Source: Candidatus Obscuribacterales bacterium (GTDB lineage Bacteria > Cyanobacteriota > Vampirovibrionia > Obscuribacterales > Obscuribacteraceae). From it: DNA of 64,000 nt. Positions 17,235 through 26,888 of the stretch are shown here, piece by piece. The position numbers were made by a program, and so were the translations under genes. A model generated the notes under the pieces. It ran no database searches. It worked only from the letters and a program-made list of their open reading frames with translations, and was not told the DNA's origin. Position 1 is the stretch's first letter, and every line of letters begins with the position of its first letter. The stretch covers positions 1 through 64,000 of the forward strand of contig JAIERK010000019.1 in assembly GCA_019746975.1 (NCBI GenBank). The letters are read 5' to 3'.

Positions 17235-20200
17235 TTAAACAGCATTGGTTTGCACGTTTGCAACCATAGCTTCTAGCAGTTCCTCTAGCAAATTTAGCTG
17301 GTCAATCGGGGCTGTACCATCCGCCTTTACTATGATGTATGGACTCGAACCCTGCCCGCCTGCAATTCCAGGTTTGTATGTCGTTACCTTGGCGAGATGC
17401 TTGGGCAGCATATTCTGGATCGGCAGCCATTCCTTGAGGCGATAGGTAACCGACAATCTGAGACCTTGTTGCATGTCTGGCTTGATGTTCGATACACCAG
17501 CCTTACTTGCCAGAAGTCGCAGCTTAATAACTTTAGTTAGTTGTACAGCTTCTTGCGGCAGATTGCCGAAGCGATCTTTCCACTCTTCCAACAACAAGAA
17601 GAGCTCGCGCTCTGTACGTACATCGGCGAGGCGTTTGTACTCGAGCAATCGCTGCTGATTGTCCGGTATGTAAGTCTCGGGGATAAACGCAGTGACGTTG
17701 ATGTCGATCTGGCTGTCCATCTCGCGTGACATCAGCTCGCCCTTCAGTTCGGCGACCGACTCTTCCAACAGTTTGCAATATAGATCGAATCCGACGCTCA
17801 CCATGTGACCGTGCTGCTCCGCTCCTAGAATGTTACCGACGCCGCGAATCTCCATGTCGCGCAAGGCGATCTGGTATCCAGAACCGAGCGATGTAAATTC
17901 GCGAATCGCTTTGAGACGACTTTGGGCAAGTTCGGTAATCACCTTTTGCGGCTTGTACAAGCAGTAGCAGTACGCCTGTACGTCAGATCGACCGACACGT
18001 CCGCGCAACTGATACAGTTGTGCTAAACCGAATTTGTCTGCTTCATTGATTATGATCGTGTTGGCATTTGGTATATCCAGTCCGGATTCGATGATCGTGG
18101 TGCAGATCAAAATGTCGTATTCATGCGCCATGAACGAGAGCATCACGTTCTCCAGATCTCGTTCTGCCATCTGTCCGTGACCGACCAGGATGCGTGCTTC
18201 CGGAACGAGTTGTTTGATCTCGTACGCCATCTGCTCGATTGTCTCTACTCGATTGTGCAGGAAAAAGACCTGTCCGCCTCGCTCCATCTCGTGAAGGATT
18301 GCAGTGCGCACGAGCGGTAACTTGAACTCGCCAACGAAAGTCTTGATAGGAGATCTGTTTATTGGTGGCGTGTGTATCAAGGACATGTCTCTGGCTCCTG
18401 ATAGAGCCATGTGCAGTGTTCTTGGAATTGGGGTCGCGGACATGGTTAGTACGTCTACCATGACGCGCAACTGCTTCAGTTTTTCCTTGTGACCGACACC
18501 GAAACGATGCTCTTCGTCGATAACTACCAGACCGAGATCTTTAAATACGATGTCTTTTTGCAACATGCGGTGAGTGCCCACGACTACATCGCATTCTCCC
18601 GTCTGTAACCGTTTGACCACATCCCTTTGCTCTTTTGCGCTGCGGAAGCGGCTGAGAAGACCGACACGTATCGGGTAAGCGGCGAAGCGTTCTGCGATGT
18701 TGTTGAAGTGCTGTTGCGCTAGTATCGTAGTCGGTACCAGAATCGCCGCCTGTCTGCCCGACATTACGGTTTTGAATATGCCGCGAATCGCTACCTCTGT
18801 CTTGCCGAAGCCGACGTCTCCGCAGACAAGTCTGTCCATCGGTTTTGCAGCTTCAAGATCGCTTTTAACGTCGACGATCGCTTGCCATTGATCCGGAGTT
18901 TCTTCGAAGGGGAATGCTTCTTCCATCTCATATTGCCATGGCGTGTCGGGAACGCACTGGAACCCTTCTTGCTTCGCGCGCATGGCATAGAGGTTGACCA
19001 GATCCTCTGCTATTTGCTTGACCGAGCGTTTGACCCGTTTTTTCGTTGATTCCCACTCGGCACCACCGAGACGGGATAAGCGCGGACGGTTCTCCCCGGC
19101 TCCTCGATAACGCGACAACAGGTTGATCTGATCGACCGGCACGTACAGTCGATCGTCACCGGCGTACTGTATCGTCAGATATTCTCTTTGTTGATTGTCG
19201 ACCGTGATGCGCTGTACGCCGACGAACTGCCCTATGCCTTGTTTCAAGTGCACGACATAGTCGTCGACTTTCAGATCGGCTACCGATGTGAATCGTTCAA
19301 AACTTTTCTCTGTGAGAGGTCTTCTGTAAACAGTCGGTTTTCGTTTTAAACCGAACATTTCGCCATCGGTTATCGAGACCAATCTTTCAGCCTCCAGGCT
19401 GAATCCGTGAATGAAACCGTGGCGTGTGACCCACACGGTGTTGTCTCCACCTCCGGTCATCGATTCGAGGTGACGCAACATTACCTCATCTTTTCTAGAT
19501 GCGGCTGGCTTGGCTTCGATGTTGGTTTTGTCACCATTCTCGGTACCAGCATCTCGGATGACGGTGGCATCGTTGGGACCGGGTACGTACTTGGCCTGAC
19601 AATCCCACTCTTTCAAAATTCCAATTAGACGCTGAGGTTGCTCGGTCGAAATCACCACCCGATAGAAGTCGCGCTGCCACTCCTTGATTCGCTGAATCAG
19701 GACGTTCATTTGATTGCCGAATTTTTCAACCGGCTTTGCTTGGAACTCGACTACCGCGTCACGATTCTGTTCGTCAAAAACAGGCAAGCTCGACAGGAAA
19801 ACCCGTTGATTGGACTTTGAGTTTGACAGCACTTGCTCGGACGGGAGATGCAACTTTCGAGGCAAGGGCAGGAGTCGTCCGGTCTCTAACCCTTCGGTAT
19901 AGGCTTTGTCGAGCTTCTCCTCGTAGCTTCGAAGACTCTGTGCGACTGAATCCCATTCGTCGAATGCAAGCACCGCATCTTCTGGCAGGTATGTGAGCAG
20001 AGTTGAAAAGTCGTCATGAACATAAGGCGCGTAGTATTCTGCAGATTCCGGATATGCGCCACCGGCGAGATTGACAAGATCGATTTCCATTACTGAGCGT
20101 AATGTGTCTGCTGGAGCTTCGTCGAGGCGGTCGATCGTTTCATCGGTGACTTTGCGAAGTTCTTCTACGAGCGCTGATCTTGCTTCTTCTTCGCGCTCTA

Positions 20201-20912
20201 GAATGATCCACCATCTGGGTGGAATCACGACTGAATTGCGCTGTTCAACAGACCGTTGGTTGTCGATGTTGAAGACCCGAACAGATTCGATCTCATCTCC
20301 AAATAGTTCGATTCGGACCGGTGGTCCGCTGGAAGGGAAGATATCGATGATGTCGCCGCGTATGCTGAATTCGCCGCGAAGCGTAACCAGAGCTTCTCTC
20401 GTATAGCCCAACCTTGTTAAGCTCTGAGCCAGTTTGTTTGTGTCGTATGCGTCGTTAGCCTTTAGCTCTAAAGTGTTGTTAGTCAATAAGTCCGGTGACA
20501 ACACTCTTTGCATCAGTGCTCGCGCGGTGACTATCACCACATATGGTTGCGTCGGTTTGCTCATCAAGTGCTGAAGCACTTCCAACTGCGATGCGACGTT
20601 ATCAGGACTGGAAAGAACTTGCTCGTAAGGCGAAACTTCCGAGGATGGATAGAGAAAAACTGGATATCGGCTCAGATTATTGAATTCTTGGTGGTAAAAG
20701 GCGCCTAAATGGTTGTCGGCTACTACCAGAAAGACCGGCCGCCTGATCTCGTGTTGCAGCACGGTTAATACCAACGTCTTGGCCGAGTCGGTCAATCCAG
20801 CGAGATTCAACTCAGTGGACGAATGCCGCGCGGTTCTCGCCAACAGGCGAGCGTAGTTGGGGCTGTTTATGAATACTTGGTGTAGTGCGTTGGCTAATGG
20901 GTTGTCACGCAT
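17235..20912 (-). CDS. mfd: Transcription-repair coupling factor
   Basis: 1225 aa from the ATG at 20912 (MRDNPLANALHQVF), which fits the usual Mfd N-terminus; a TTG at 20990 would add 26 residues but has no RBS. Visible parts: UvrB-like N-domain, the RNA polymerase-interacting domain (DYVVHLKQGIGQFVGVQ), Walker A in CGDVGFGKTEVA, DEEHRFG, MSATPIPRTLHMAL, GRVGRSDVQAYCY and the C-terminal TRCF domain. Mfd removes stalled RNA polymerase at lesions and recruits UvrA. Full length for the family. It lies upstream of the PpiC lipoprotein on the same strand. Confidence 0.96.
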   Translation of the reverse strand: MRDNPLANALHQVFINSPNYARLLARTARHSSTELNLAGLTDSAKTLVLTVLQHEIRRPVFLVVADNHLGAFYHQEFNNLSRYPVFLYPSSEVSPYEQVLSSPDNVASQLEVLQHLMSKPTQPYVVIVTARALMQRVLSPDLLTNNTLELKANDAYDTNKLAQSLTRLGYTREALVTLRGEFSIRGDIIDIFPSSGPPVRIELFGDEIESVRVFNIDNQRSVEQRNSVVIPPRWWIILEREEEARSALVEELRKVTDETIDRLDEAPADTLRSVMEIDLVNLAGGAYPESAEYYAPYVHDDFSTLLTYLPEDAVLAFDEWDSVAQSLRSYEEKLDKAYTEGLETGRLLPLPRKLHLPSEQVLSNSKSNQRVFLSSLPVFDEQNRDAVVEFQAKPVEKFGNQMNVLIQRIKEWQRDFYRVVISTEQPQRLIGILKEWDCQAKYVPGPNDATVIRDAGTENGDKTNIEAKPAASRKDEVMLRHLESMTGGGDNTVWVTRHGFIHGFSLEAERLVSITDGEMFGLKRKPTVYRRPLTEKSFERFTSVADLKVDDYVVHLKQGIGQFVGVQRITVDNQQREYLTIQYAGDDRLYVPVDQINLLSRYRGAGENRPRLSRLGGAEWESTKKRVKRSVKQIAEDLVNLYAMRAKQEGFQCVPDTPWQYEMEEAFPFEETPDQWQAIVDVKSDLEAAKPMDRLVCGDVGFGKTEVAIRGIFKTVMSGRQAAILVPTTILAQQHFNNIAERFAAYPIRVGLLSRFRSAKEQRDVVKRLQTGECDVVVGTHRMLQKDIVFKDLGLVVIDEEHRFGVGHKEKLKQLRVMVDVLTMSATPIPRTLHMALSGARDMSLIHTPPINRSPIKTFVGEFKLPLVRTAILHEMERGGQVFFLHNRVETIEQMAYEIKQLVPEARILVGHGQMAERDLENVMLSFMAHEYDILICTTIIESGLDIPNANTIIINEADKFGLAQLYQLRGRVGRSDVQAYCYCLYKPQKVITELAQSRLKAIREFTSLGSGYQIALRDMEIRGVGNILGAEQHGHMVSVGFDLYCKLLEESVAELKGELMSREMDSQIDINVTAFIPETYIPDNQQRLLEYKRLADVRTERELFLLLEEWKDRFGNLPQEAVQLTKVIKLRLLASKAGVSNIKPDMQQGLRLSVTYRLKEWLPIQNMLPKHLAKVTTYKPGIAGGQGSSPYIIVKADGTAPIDQLNLLEELLEAMVANVQTNAV

Positions 20913-21088
20913 AACCGGTTTCCAATATGGATTAATTCGACCGCACTGGCGGCCTAATTGGGACTTTTCCAGGCGTTGAGCTTTCGCCAAGTTTATTGGA
21001 GACGGTGAACTGGTCCCAATTTGGGCGAATTGCTAATGTTATCACACGGCATGTACGTGGGACCACGCTTGGAAGAGGATATTTCCTA

Positions 21089-21118
21089 TTGCAAAATGAT
21101 TTAGTTTTCTCATATACA
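21089..21118 (+). promoter_or_regulatory. Candidate sigma-70-type promoter
   Basis: TTGCAA at 21089-21094 and TATACA at 21113-21118 with an 18-bp spacer in an AT-rich stretch. It lies about 42 bp before the TTG start of the TPR gene, in the divergent region after mfd. Confidence 0.5.
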
Positions 21119-21159
21119 ATTTACACATAGCTGTTTACACCTGGCCAGGAATCCAAAAT

Positions 21160-22548
21160 TTGTTAAGGACTGCTTTAGTTATCCTTGTATTAGTCTCGGC
21201 GGTAAGCGTCGTCTCTCCTGCTTGGGCGGATCGCCCTCCTGTCCCTGAAGCGGCTGAGCTTCTTGATAGAGGTAATGATTTGTTGAGGCAAGGGCAGCTT
21301 GCCGAAGCACGTCAACTGTTCCAAAAAGCCGTGGAGGTCGATCCTCAGTGTTACCAGGGCTTTAATAACATCGGTTTGACCTATTATCGGGCAGGAGATC
21401 TAGAAAATGCCGGTGAAGCATACAAGAAAGCGCTCAAGTTGGAGCCCGCCTTCGGACCTAGCGTCACCAACCTCGGTACAGTTCGCCATCAACAGAAGCG
21501 CCTCCAGGAGGCGACCAATCTCTATCGTCTTGCGTTGAGAATTTCCGCAGGAAAGGATTACGAGATTCACTACAACCTGGCGAATGTTCTCAGGGATCGA
21601 AAAGATTTCGAGATGGCCAAAAAACATTACCAAGAATCAATCAAGCTCAAAGACAATTTCCCACCTTCCCACAATGGTCTTGGTGCGACATACATCTGTC
21701 TCAAGAATCTGAAGGAGGCTGAGCAGGAGATAAGAGCAGCCATCGCTCTGAAGCATGACTACTCTCTGGCCTATTACCATCTTGCTTTAATTGAACAGGC
21801 TCGGAAGAACTATCCTGCCGCAGTTTCTAATTACAAAGAATCGCTGAAGTATGAAGAACGACCGGACTACAAGCGCGATACGCAGGATAAGGTGGCTCGT
21901 CTAGAGAAGCTGATCGTGGAGCAGAAGGCTGCTCAGCTCGCCGGCAATGAAGGCAACGGACCGCCCCTTTTAGCGTCTGCATCTCCTGCAAATGAGCCTG
22001 AGACCAAGAAATCGCTTGGTGGTGCGCTCAAGAAGTTTGAAAATTTACTGTCGACAGGTTCTGATGACCCAGTAATCTGGAACAATTACGGGCTTCTACA
22101 GTTGCGCCTCGGCGCTAACAAAGAGGCGGTAAAAGCGCTTCTCAAGGCAACCGAGCTTGGCAAAGGCGACCTCTATCAGGCTCACTACAATCTTGCTCAG
22201 GCATACAAGGCCCTGTCCGACCAGATTCGTTGCGAAAGCGAGTGCAAAAAGGCGATTGAATCGGCCAGTCGTAATGGCAAGGTCTGCCCCTTGGCACACA
22301 ATCTCTTAGCTATCGTCTTGAAGCAAAAGGGCCAACTAGCAAAGGCCGATCAGGAATATAAACTTGCAATTGCTCAGTCCATGGGCAAGTATCCAGTCCT
22401 GCATTACAACCACGGAATTCTTCTTGAAAAGCTTAACAAGGCAAAAGAAGCGAAGGCTGAGTACCTGGCGTACATTAACGCGGCACCTAGTGGTGTTAAT
22501 GTGATGAAAGCAAAGCTCCGCCTTGGTCTTCTGAGTATGTCATTGTAA
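21160..22548 (+). CDS. Exported tetratricopeptide-repeat protein
   Basis: 462 aa from a TTG start with AGGA 9 bases before it. Signal peptide LLRTALVILVLVSAVSVVSP with cleavage near AWA-D. About nine TPRs in two blocks (residues about 30-240 and 290-450), separated by a Gln/Ala/Gly-rich linker (QKAAQLAGNEGNGPPLLASA). Typical units are GQLAEARQLFQKAVEVDPQ and GDLENAGEAYKKALKLEP. It is probably periplasmic and its partner is unknown. Confidence 0.78.
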   Translation: MLRTALVILVLVSAVSVVSPAWADRPPVPEAAELLDRGNDLLRQGQLAEARQLFQKAVEVDPQCYQGFNNIGLTYYRAGDLENAGEAYKKALKLEPAFGPSVTNLGTVRHQQKRLQEATNLYRLALRISAGKDYEIHYNLANVLRDRKDFEMAKKHYQESIKLKDNFPPSHNGLGATYICLKNLKEAEQEIRAAIALKHDYSLAYYHLALIEQARKNYPAAVSNYKESLKYEERPDYKRDTQDKVARLEKLIVEQKAAQLAGNEGNGPPLLASASPANEPETKKSLGGALKKFENLLSTGSDDPVIWNNYGLLQLRLGANKEAVKALLKATELGKGDLYQAHYNLAQAYKALSDQIRCESECKKAIESASRNGKVCPLAHNLLAIVLKQKGQLAKADQEYKLAIAQSMGKYPVLHYNHGILLEKLNKAKEAKAEYLAYINAAPSGVNVMKAKLRLGLLSMSL

Positions 22549-22599
22549 CGACCGGTGGTTGTCAACAATTCAAGGGCAATTTATTGTAGAATCATTATT

Positions 22600-22619
22600 C
22601 CGTCAGGACAAACTGACGG
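22600..22619 (+). other. Hairpin in the mnmA leader
   Basis: CCGTCAG / CTGACGG, a 7-bp perfect stem with a 6-nt loop ending 12 bases before the mnmA ATG. It could fold over or near the ribosome entry site; no SD is obvious beyond it. A regulatory role is inference. Confidence 0.3.
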
Positions 22620-22631
22620 CTCTCGTTTGCG

Positions 22632-23888
22632 ATGACAACGCAGAGCAATCTTCAACGACTAACAATGAGCGACAAGGAAAAGACATTGCTGAAGGAGCCG
22701 CCCGGTATTGACCCGGGCACTGCCGATTACTCGGACGGCGAAAAGTGTCCGATTGTTCAGCCCATGCCAACGCCCGAAGACGTGGAGAGGGTCGCGAAGA
22801 ATGCCGCCCTGAAGAAAGCAAGTCCCGTGCCGAAGAATAAGGTCAGGGTTGCATGCTGCATGAGTGGTGGCGTTGATTCTAGCGCTACGGCATATCTACT
22901 TATGGAACAGGGCTACGATGTCGTCGGAGTTACCGGATGGCTGATCAAGTCAGGTAGTCGCTGTTGCGACACCGGTATGGTTGATGCAGCGCGTGTATGC
23001 GAACAGCTTGGCATCGAGCACCATGCAGTCGATCTTAGAGAGCTGTTCAAGTCACAGATTATCGATGAATTTCACCAGTCGTACTCGCGTGGTCGTACGC
23101 CGCTTCCGTGCAGTGTTTGTAACACTGTGATCAAGTGGGGCGCTTTGCTCAATTATGGACATAAGCATCTGGACGCTACTTATGTGGCGACCGGGCATTA
23201 TGCTCGTGTTGAAGATACGCCCGCAGGAAAGCGTCTGGCCAGAGCTCGTGATCCTAAAAAGGATCAGTCATACGTGTTGTGGGGGCTGACAAGAGAGCAG
23301 CTCAACTCAACCCTCCTGCCTCTGGGCGACTACACAAAGGATGAAATTCGCGAGATTGCGTCTCGTCAAAAACTTGCGACCGCGAACCGACCTGACAGTC
23401 AAGACCTTTGTTTTATACCGATTGGCACATCGCCCCAAACTTACCTGGCCAATTTTATCGAAGAGAAGCCCGGTCCAATCATTCACGCAATCACGCTTGA
23501 AGTGCTCGGATACCACAAGGGCACTCATAACTACACGATCGGACAGCGCCGTGGTATTGGCGTTGCTCACGCAGAGCCGCTGTATGTCACTGCGGTTGAT
23601 CCGGATACTCGTGTCGTCTATGTTGGTCCAAAAGAGGCCTTATTGCGCAACGAGCTCGTTGCAAGCGAGGTCAACTGGATAATGGAAAACCCGCCTTCAG
23701 AACCATTTCGTGCCAGGGCCAAGATTCGATACAACAGTCCCACGAATGAAGCCACGGTCTATCCAATGCCTGAGAATCGTGTTCGTGTTGTTTTCGACGA
23801 GGCTCAACCGGCGATTACTCCGGGTCAGGTCCTCGGTGTCTATGACTCCACCGACACATATATTCTTGGTGGCGGTTGGATAGACTGA
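22632..23888 (+). CDS. mnmA: tRNA-specific 2-thiouridylase MnmA
   Basis: 418 aa. The PP-loop CMSGGVDSSATAYLL activates U34 of tRNA(Glu/Gln/Lys) by adenylation. The catalytic Cys pair is in TPLPCSVCN and DSQDLCFIPIG; GTHNYTIGQRRGIGV is the conserved tRNA-binding/beta-barrel link. There is an unusual N-terminal extension of about 65 residues, acidic and Pro-rich, before KVRVACCMSGG. An internal ATG at 22665 would shorten it by only 11 residues. Cytoplasmic. Confidence 0.94.
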   Translation: MTTQSNLQRLTMSDKEKTLLKEPPGIDPGTADYSDGEKCPIVQPMPTPEDVERVAKNAALKKASPVPKNKVRVACCMSGGVDSSATAYLLMEQGYDVVGVTGWLIKSGSRCCDTGMVDAARVCEQLGIEHHAVDLRELFKSQIIDEFHQSYSRGRTPLPCSVCNTVIKWGALLNYGHKHLDATYVATGHYARVEDTPAGKRLARARDPKKDQSYVLWGLTREQLNSTLLPLGDYTKDEIREIASRQKLATANRPDSQDLCFIPIGTSPQTYLANFIEEKPGPIIHAITLEVLGYHKGTHNYTIGQRRGIGVAHAEPLYVTAVDPDTRVVYVGPKEALLRNELVASEVNWIMENPPSEPFRARAKIRYNSPTNEATVYPMPENRVRVVFDEAQPAITPGQVLGVYDSTDTYILGGGWID

Positions 23889-23914
23889 TTGTGCAAAAAG
23901 TTCTCAGGCACAAT
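23888..23914 (+). terminator. Weak hairpin after mnmA
   Basis: ATTGTGC / GCACAAT, a 7-bp stem with a 13-nt loop, overlapping the mnmA stop codon and followed by AAAATGG rather than a T-run. Possible weak terminator or mRNA end structure. Confidence 0.25.
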
Positions 23915-23983
23915 AAAATGGATTGATCAGGAAGAGTCCATCGTGGTACTTTCCCTGACAAATACTTGGTTTGGAGGGCGCGC

Positions 23984-25312
23984 GTGTCACAACGTAGCCG
24001 AAGTCACGTCAAAATGCTTGTATCGGTCCTGGTGCTACTTATGGTGGCATTCGCCTTGACCCTTCAGCTCCCAGCCGAAGCGCGTAAGAAAGTCGCCAAG
24101 CGTGCTTCGCACGCAGCCAGGTCTGGTCATGCAGGCAAATCCTCCCGCGGTCGTCCTGCGTCGCGTTCAGGCAGAGGCTCCAGGCACGAGCGTGCCATAG
24201 TAACGCGAGGTGGGCACCACCATCATGGCAAGCATCATAGGCATGATAAACACCACCATCACCACCACCATGTAGCCCACCGTCCAAGATACGCATATCC
24301 TGTCGAGATGTTCATGATGAAGGCGCCAGACTTTGACTCGAGTCTGTTGCCGGAGGATCAGTGCCAGGAGATCATGAGCGCTTTTGCTCGTGGTACCGCT
24401 GACAAGTATCCCGCCCGCACGCTCGTGAGAGCGGGTGCGGTCAGGAGCCATGCGCTTAGAGGTGGTATCTTCTGGCGCCGAGAGCCGATCAAGTATATCG
24501 TCATGCATTCTACCGAGACCGGCATTCCCGTGAGCGGTATCCGTGTGATCGAGAGCTGGAGTTCCATGGGTAGGCGGCATCCAGGCGCACAGTATGTAGT
24601 TGATCGCGATGGCAGTATCTATCAAGCAGTCGATCCGGACCTCGCCACAGTACATATCAACATCCTGAAGACTTTGCCGGGCATCAACAATGATAATAGT
24701 ATCGGTATCGAAATGAATCACACGGGCAGCCAAGACTACCCAGAAGCGCAGATGGCATCGGTAATCAGGCTCGTGACATATCTCCAGGATCGATACCAGA
24801 TCGAGAGCGAGAACATCATTACGCACCGCTATGCGCAACAGGGCGACCACACGGATCCGGTTCGATTTGACTGGAAAGGATTTTTGTTCGCCAAGGACAG
24901 GCATCGCAATGATGCTATCGCAAGCAAAATGAATTCGATGGAGAGCCAATCTCGGAAGTGGGGTGATTTCACCACCGTCGATGCCGCGACCTCTCCGACC
25001 CCTGCCACAATATTGCAGCCGCACTCTACCGTCGTCCCGACGCAAGTTATACAAAATGTGGTTCGACCACTCTCGGTTACGCCCAATCCGCAGTCGACAG
25101 GCTCGTATCGCACTCCTCCGCCTGATACCGTCACTGGTGGCTCCCTGGTGCCTCCACCTAAAGAGTCCCCAATTCAAAATCGCGCACCAATCACGCCACC
25201 AGTCCGAGTACCTGTGACTCCTAGCTCAGGCGGGCTCGATCTTCGCGGTCCGATCGAAGTCGGTCCAGAGCAAGCTGGAGACTTGCTTAGTCCTCAAGAG
25301 GCGTTTCCTTAG
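23984..25312 (+). CDS. N-acetylmuramoyl-L-alanine amidase (Amidase_2/PGRP fold) with His-rich linker
   Basis: 442 aa from GTG at 23984, chosen because GGAGG stands 6 bases upstream. Signal/anchor LVSVLVLLMVAFALTLQLPA, then a basic Ala/Ser/Arg segment, then a His cluster (about residues 75-102, with a run of seven His). The amidase domain at about 165-300 has the zinc ligand context IVMHSTETG, GAQYVVDRDGSIYQ, NNDNSIGIEMNHTG and THRYAQQGDHTDPVRFDW. A Pro/Thr-rich tail follows. The family cleaves the peptide stem from muramic acid in the periplasm. The His cluster may bind metal. Confidence 0.88.
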   Translation: MSQRSRSHVKMLVSVLVLLMVAFALTLQLPAEARKKVAKRASHAARSGHAGKSSRGRPASRSGRGSRHERAIVTRGGHHHHGKHHRHDKHHHHHHHVAHRPRYAYPVEMFMMKAPDFDSSLLPEDQCQEIMSAFARGTADKYPARTLVRAGAVRSHALRGGIFWRREPIKYIVMHSTETGIPVSGIRVIESWSSMGRRHPGAQYVVDRDGSIYQAVDPDLATVHINILKTLPGINNDNSIGIEMNHTGSQDYPEAQMASVIRLVTYLQDRYQIESENIITHRYAQQGDHTDPVRFDWKGFLFAKDRHRNDAIASKMNSMESQSRKWGDFTTVDAATSPTPATILQPHSTVVPTQVIQNVVRPLSVTPNPQSTGSYRTPPPDTVTGGSLVPPPKESPIQNRAPITPPVRVPVTPSSGGLDLRGPIEVGPEQAGDLLSPQEAFP

Positions 25313-25347
25313 AGCTCCTTGCGGTCTGTAAGGTTTCAAAACGTGTT

Positions 25348-25373
25348 GCTCGCAAATCTGTGCGAGCCTGTTT
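25348..25373. terminator. Terminator hairpin between convergent genes
   Basis: GCTCGCA / TGCGAGC, a 7-bp stem with a 6-nt loop, followed on the plus strand by CTGTTTC. Lies between the amidase stop and the convergent thpR stop. Confidence 0.55.
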
Positions 25374-25400
25374 CATTCTCAAGCCGCATTTTAGTCAGCA

Positions 25401-26006
25401 TCACAGATTAAATACGGAGATTGCCTCGTAGCCTTGTGATTTACCAAGGTCGCTTTCAATTAGTGCGATTTGATCGATTGAGTGTGTTATGGGAAAAACT
25501 GAAGGGGCGATTACGACTTCGCTGATTCGTGCGGTCGGTCCTGAAGCTTTTTCCTTTCGCTTTTGGTGAGGGAAGCGAACAACCGTGATGTGGGGTTGAA
25601 AGACGGGCTTCTCATGTTGCCGAAGATCCTCGGGCAAAAATTCGAGTAGCTCTTCTTTCAAAGCTTTGTCTATGGAGTGAACATGGGGTGGCACCAGAGA
25701 TGGTGTGACCACGCCAAGTCGCGCTCTACGTTCGTTGGGCCAGAGTTCAAAACTATCGTAGCTTAGCGCCAATCTGTTTTCCGAGCGGCATTTGTCGACC
25801 GCTTTTCCAAGTTTTGCGCTCACATCGGGGATGAGTGAGTCGTTAATATCGCCCAAAAAGATCCAGGTCATGTGGAGTTTTGAACTGCCGACCCAGCGCA
25901 ACTTGGTGTTCCACGATTCGTTGAGATTGCCGTTGTCTCGGGCAAGGGTCTGGATTGATGCTTGCCCGTCTTCAGGTAAAAACGTTCCGACGAAAAGTCG
26001 TGGCAT
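25401..26006 (-). CDS. thpR: RNA 2',3'-cyclic phosphodiesterase (LigT/ThpR family)
   Basis: 201 aa, the usual length. The two HxTx catalytic motifs of the 2H phosphoesterase fold are visible: KLHMTWIFLG near residue 44 and QPHITVVRFP near residue 138. The N-terminus MPRLFVGTFLP is typical. The family hydrolyses 2',3'-cyclic phosphate ends. The gene starts 6 bp after the stop of an upstream membrane-protein gene on the same strand and is probably cotranscribed with it. Confidence 0.88.
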   Translation of the reverse strand: MPRLFVGTFLPEDGQASIQTLARDNGNLNESWNTKLRWVGSSKLHMTWIFLGDINDSLIPDVSAKLGKAVDKCRSENRLALSYDSFELWPNERRARLGVVTPSLVPPHVHSIDKALKEELLEFLPEDLRQHEKPVFQPHITVVRFPHQKRKEKASGPTARISEVVIAPSVFPITHSIDQIALIESDLGKSQGYEAISVFNL

Positions 26007-26012
26007 GGGGTC

Positions 26013-26603
26013 TTATTTCTTTTGTTCTGCAATCTGCTTTTTGATCACTTCATCTATACCCTTTGCTCCGCCCATTCCCTTAAGAACATATGCTGCGCCG
26101 ATGGCAAGCGGGACCAGCATGATTATGAGGTCGATCATAGAGACAGGTGCAAAATAAATTCGCAATCCGCTGATAATCGAGAAGACAATCATAATCAGAC
26201 TGACAGCGGAGATGAGCCAACCCCAGACGCTCTTAGAATTGTAGAAAATCCAACCGATGCCCAGTAAGAACGGCAGCATAAGATAGCCGATGCTACCGGC
26301 AGTTGAAAATCCCCAGAGCGATGCATAACCTGTAGTCACTTTGACGTGGTTGAAGAGCAAGAAAAGCCCGAGCATCACCAAGCCGATTCCGCCGAAGTAG
26401 TGCAAGTCAGACTTTTGGACGGGATCAGAACTCGAACTAACACGCAGTGTGGGCAGATCTGTATTTTTGAGCTCTGTCCTGCTTTTCCGTTCTGGCGCGG
26501 TGAGATCGCCCTTCTCTTGCATGATGGCAGTCTCAAGCTCAACCAGCTTCTTTTGTATGTGCTCGTCCTTCATGCGCATGTGCACTACCATCCTGTCTTG
26601 CAT
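26013..26603 (-). CDS. Four-helix integral membrane protein of unknown function
   Basis: 196 aa. A charged N-terminal cytoplasmic part of about 70 residues is followed by four membrane helices (start HYFGGIGLVMLGLFLLFNHV; SIGYLMLPFLLGIGWIFYN; WGWLISAVSLIMIVFSII; MIDLIIMLVPLAIGAAYVL) and a Lys-rich end. No SD is clear; internal ATGs at 26579 or 26573 are possible starts. Linked to thpR by a 6-bp gap. No family recognised. Confidence 0.65.
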   Translation of the reverse strand: MQDRMVVHMRMKDEHIQKKLVELETAIMQEKGDLTAPERKSRTELKNTDLPTLRVSSSSDPVQKSDLHYFGGIGLVMLGLFLLFNHVKVTTGYASLWGFSTAGSIGYLMLPFLLGIGWIFYNSKSVWGWLISAVSLIMIVFSIISGLRIYFAPVSMIDLIIMLVPLAIGAAYVLKGMGGAKGIDEVIKKQIAEQKK

Positions 26604-26817
26604 ATAAATGAAGTTCGGCGAAAGCCATCTATTAGCATAACACTTTAATATTAAATGTACTATCTACGATGGGTCCTGGCGAAATTAGCGGGTCGGGTCG
26701 GGACATATCACGTAGCACCATATGTGGGGCAGCTTTCTGTGCGGCGAAAGCTTCGAATTAATCTGGGATTTAATGTGTGAGCCGCATGAATACACGGTTT
26801 TACTGGGAAGATAATTT

Positions 26818-26880
26818 ATGGGACCCTTGATCATTTCAGTGATCATGGTAACAATAGATATTCAGCGAAATATTTACTAG
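26818..26880 (+). CDS. Possible 20-aa leader ORF
   Basis: ATG at 26818 with GGGAAG 6-7 bases upstream, encoding a hydrophobic peptide (MGPLIISVIMVTIDIQRNIY). Its stop TAG overlaps the AGGAAG that serves the next gene at 26889, a layout suited to translational coupling. The inverted repeat TGATCA-6-TGATCA lies inside it. It could be coincidence. Confidence 0.3.
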   Translation: MGPLIISVIMVTIDIQRNIY

Positions 26881-26888
26881 GAAGACCG

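Noticed and set aside
22559-22592. Promoter TTGTCA / TAGAAT before mnmA
   Set aside because: The spacer is about 22 bp, too long for a sigma-70-type promoter.
24167-25177. 336-codon minus-strand frame opposite the amidase
   Set aside because: Antisense shadow of a clear Amidase_2 gene; rich in His/Arg only because of the antisense of that region.
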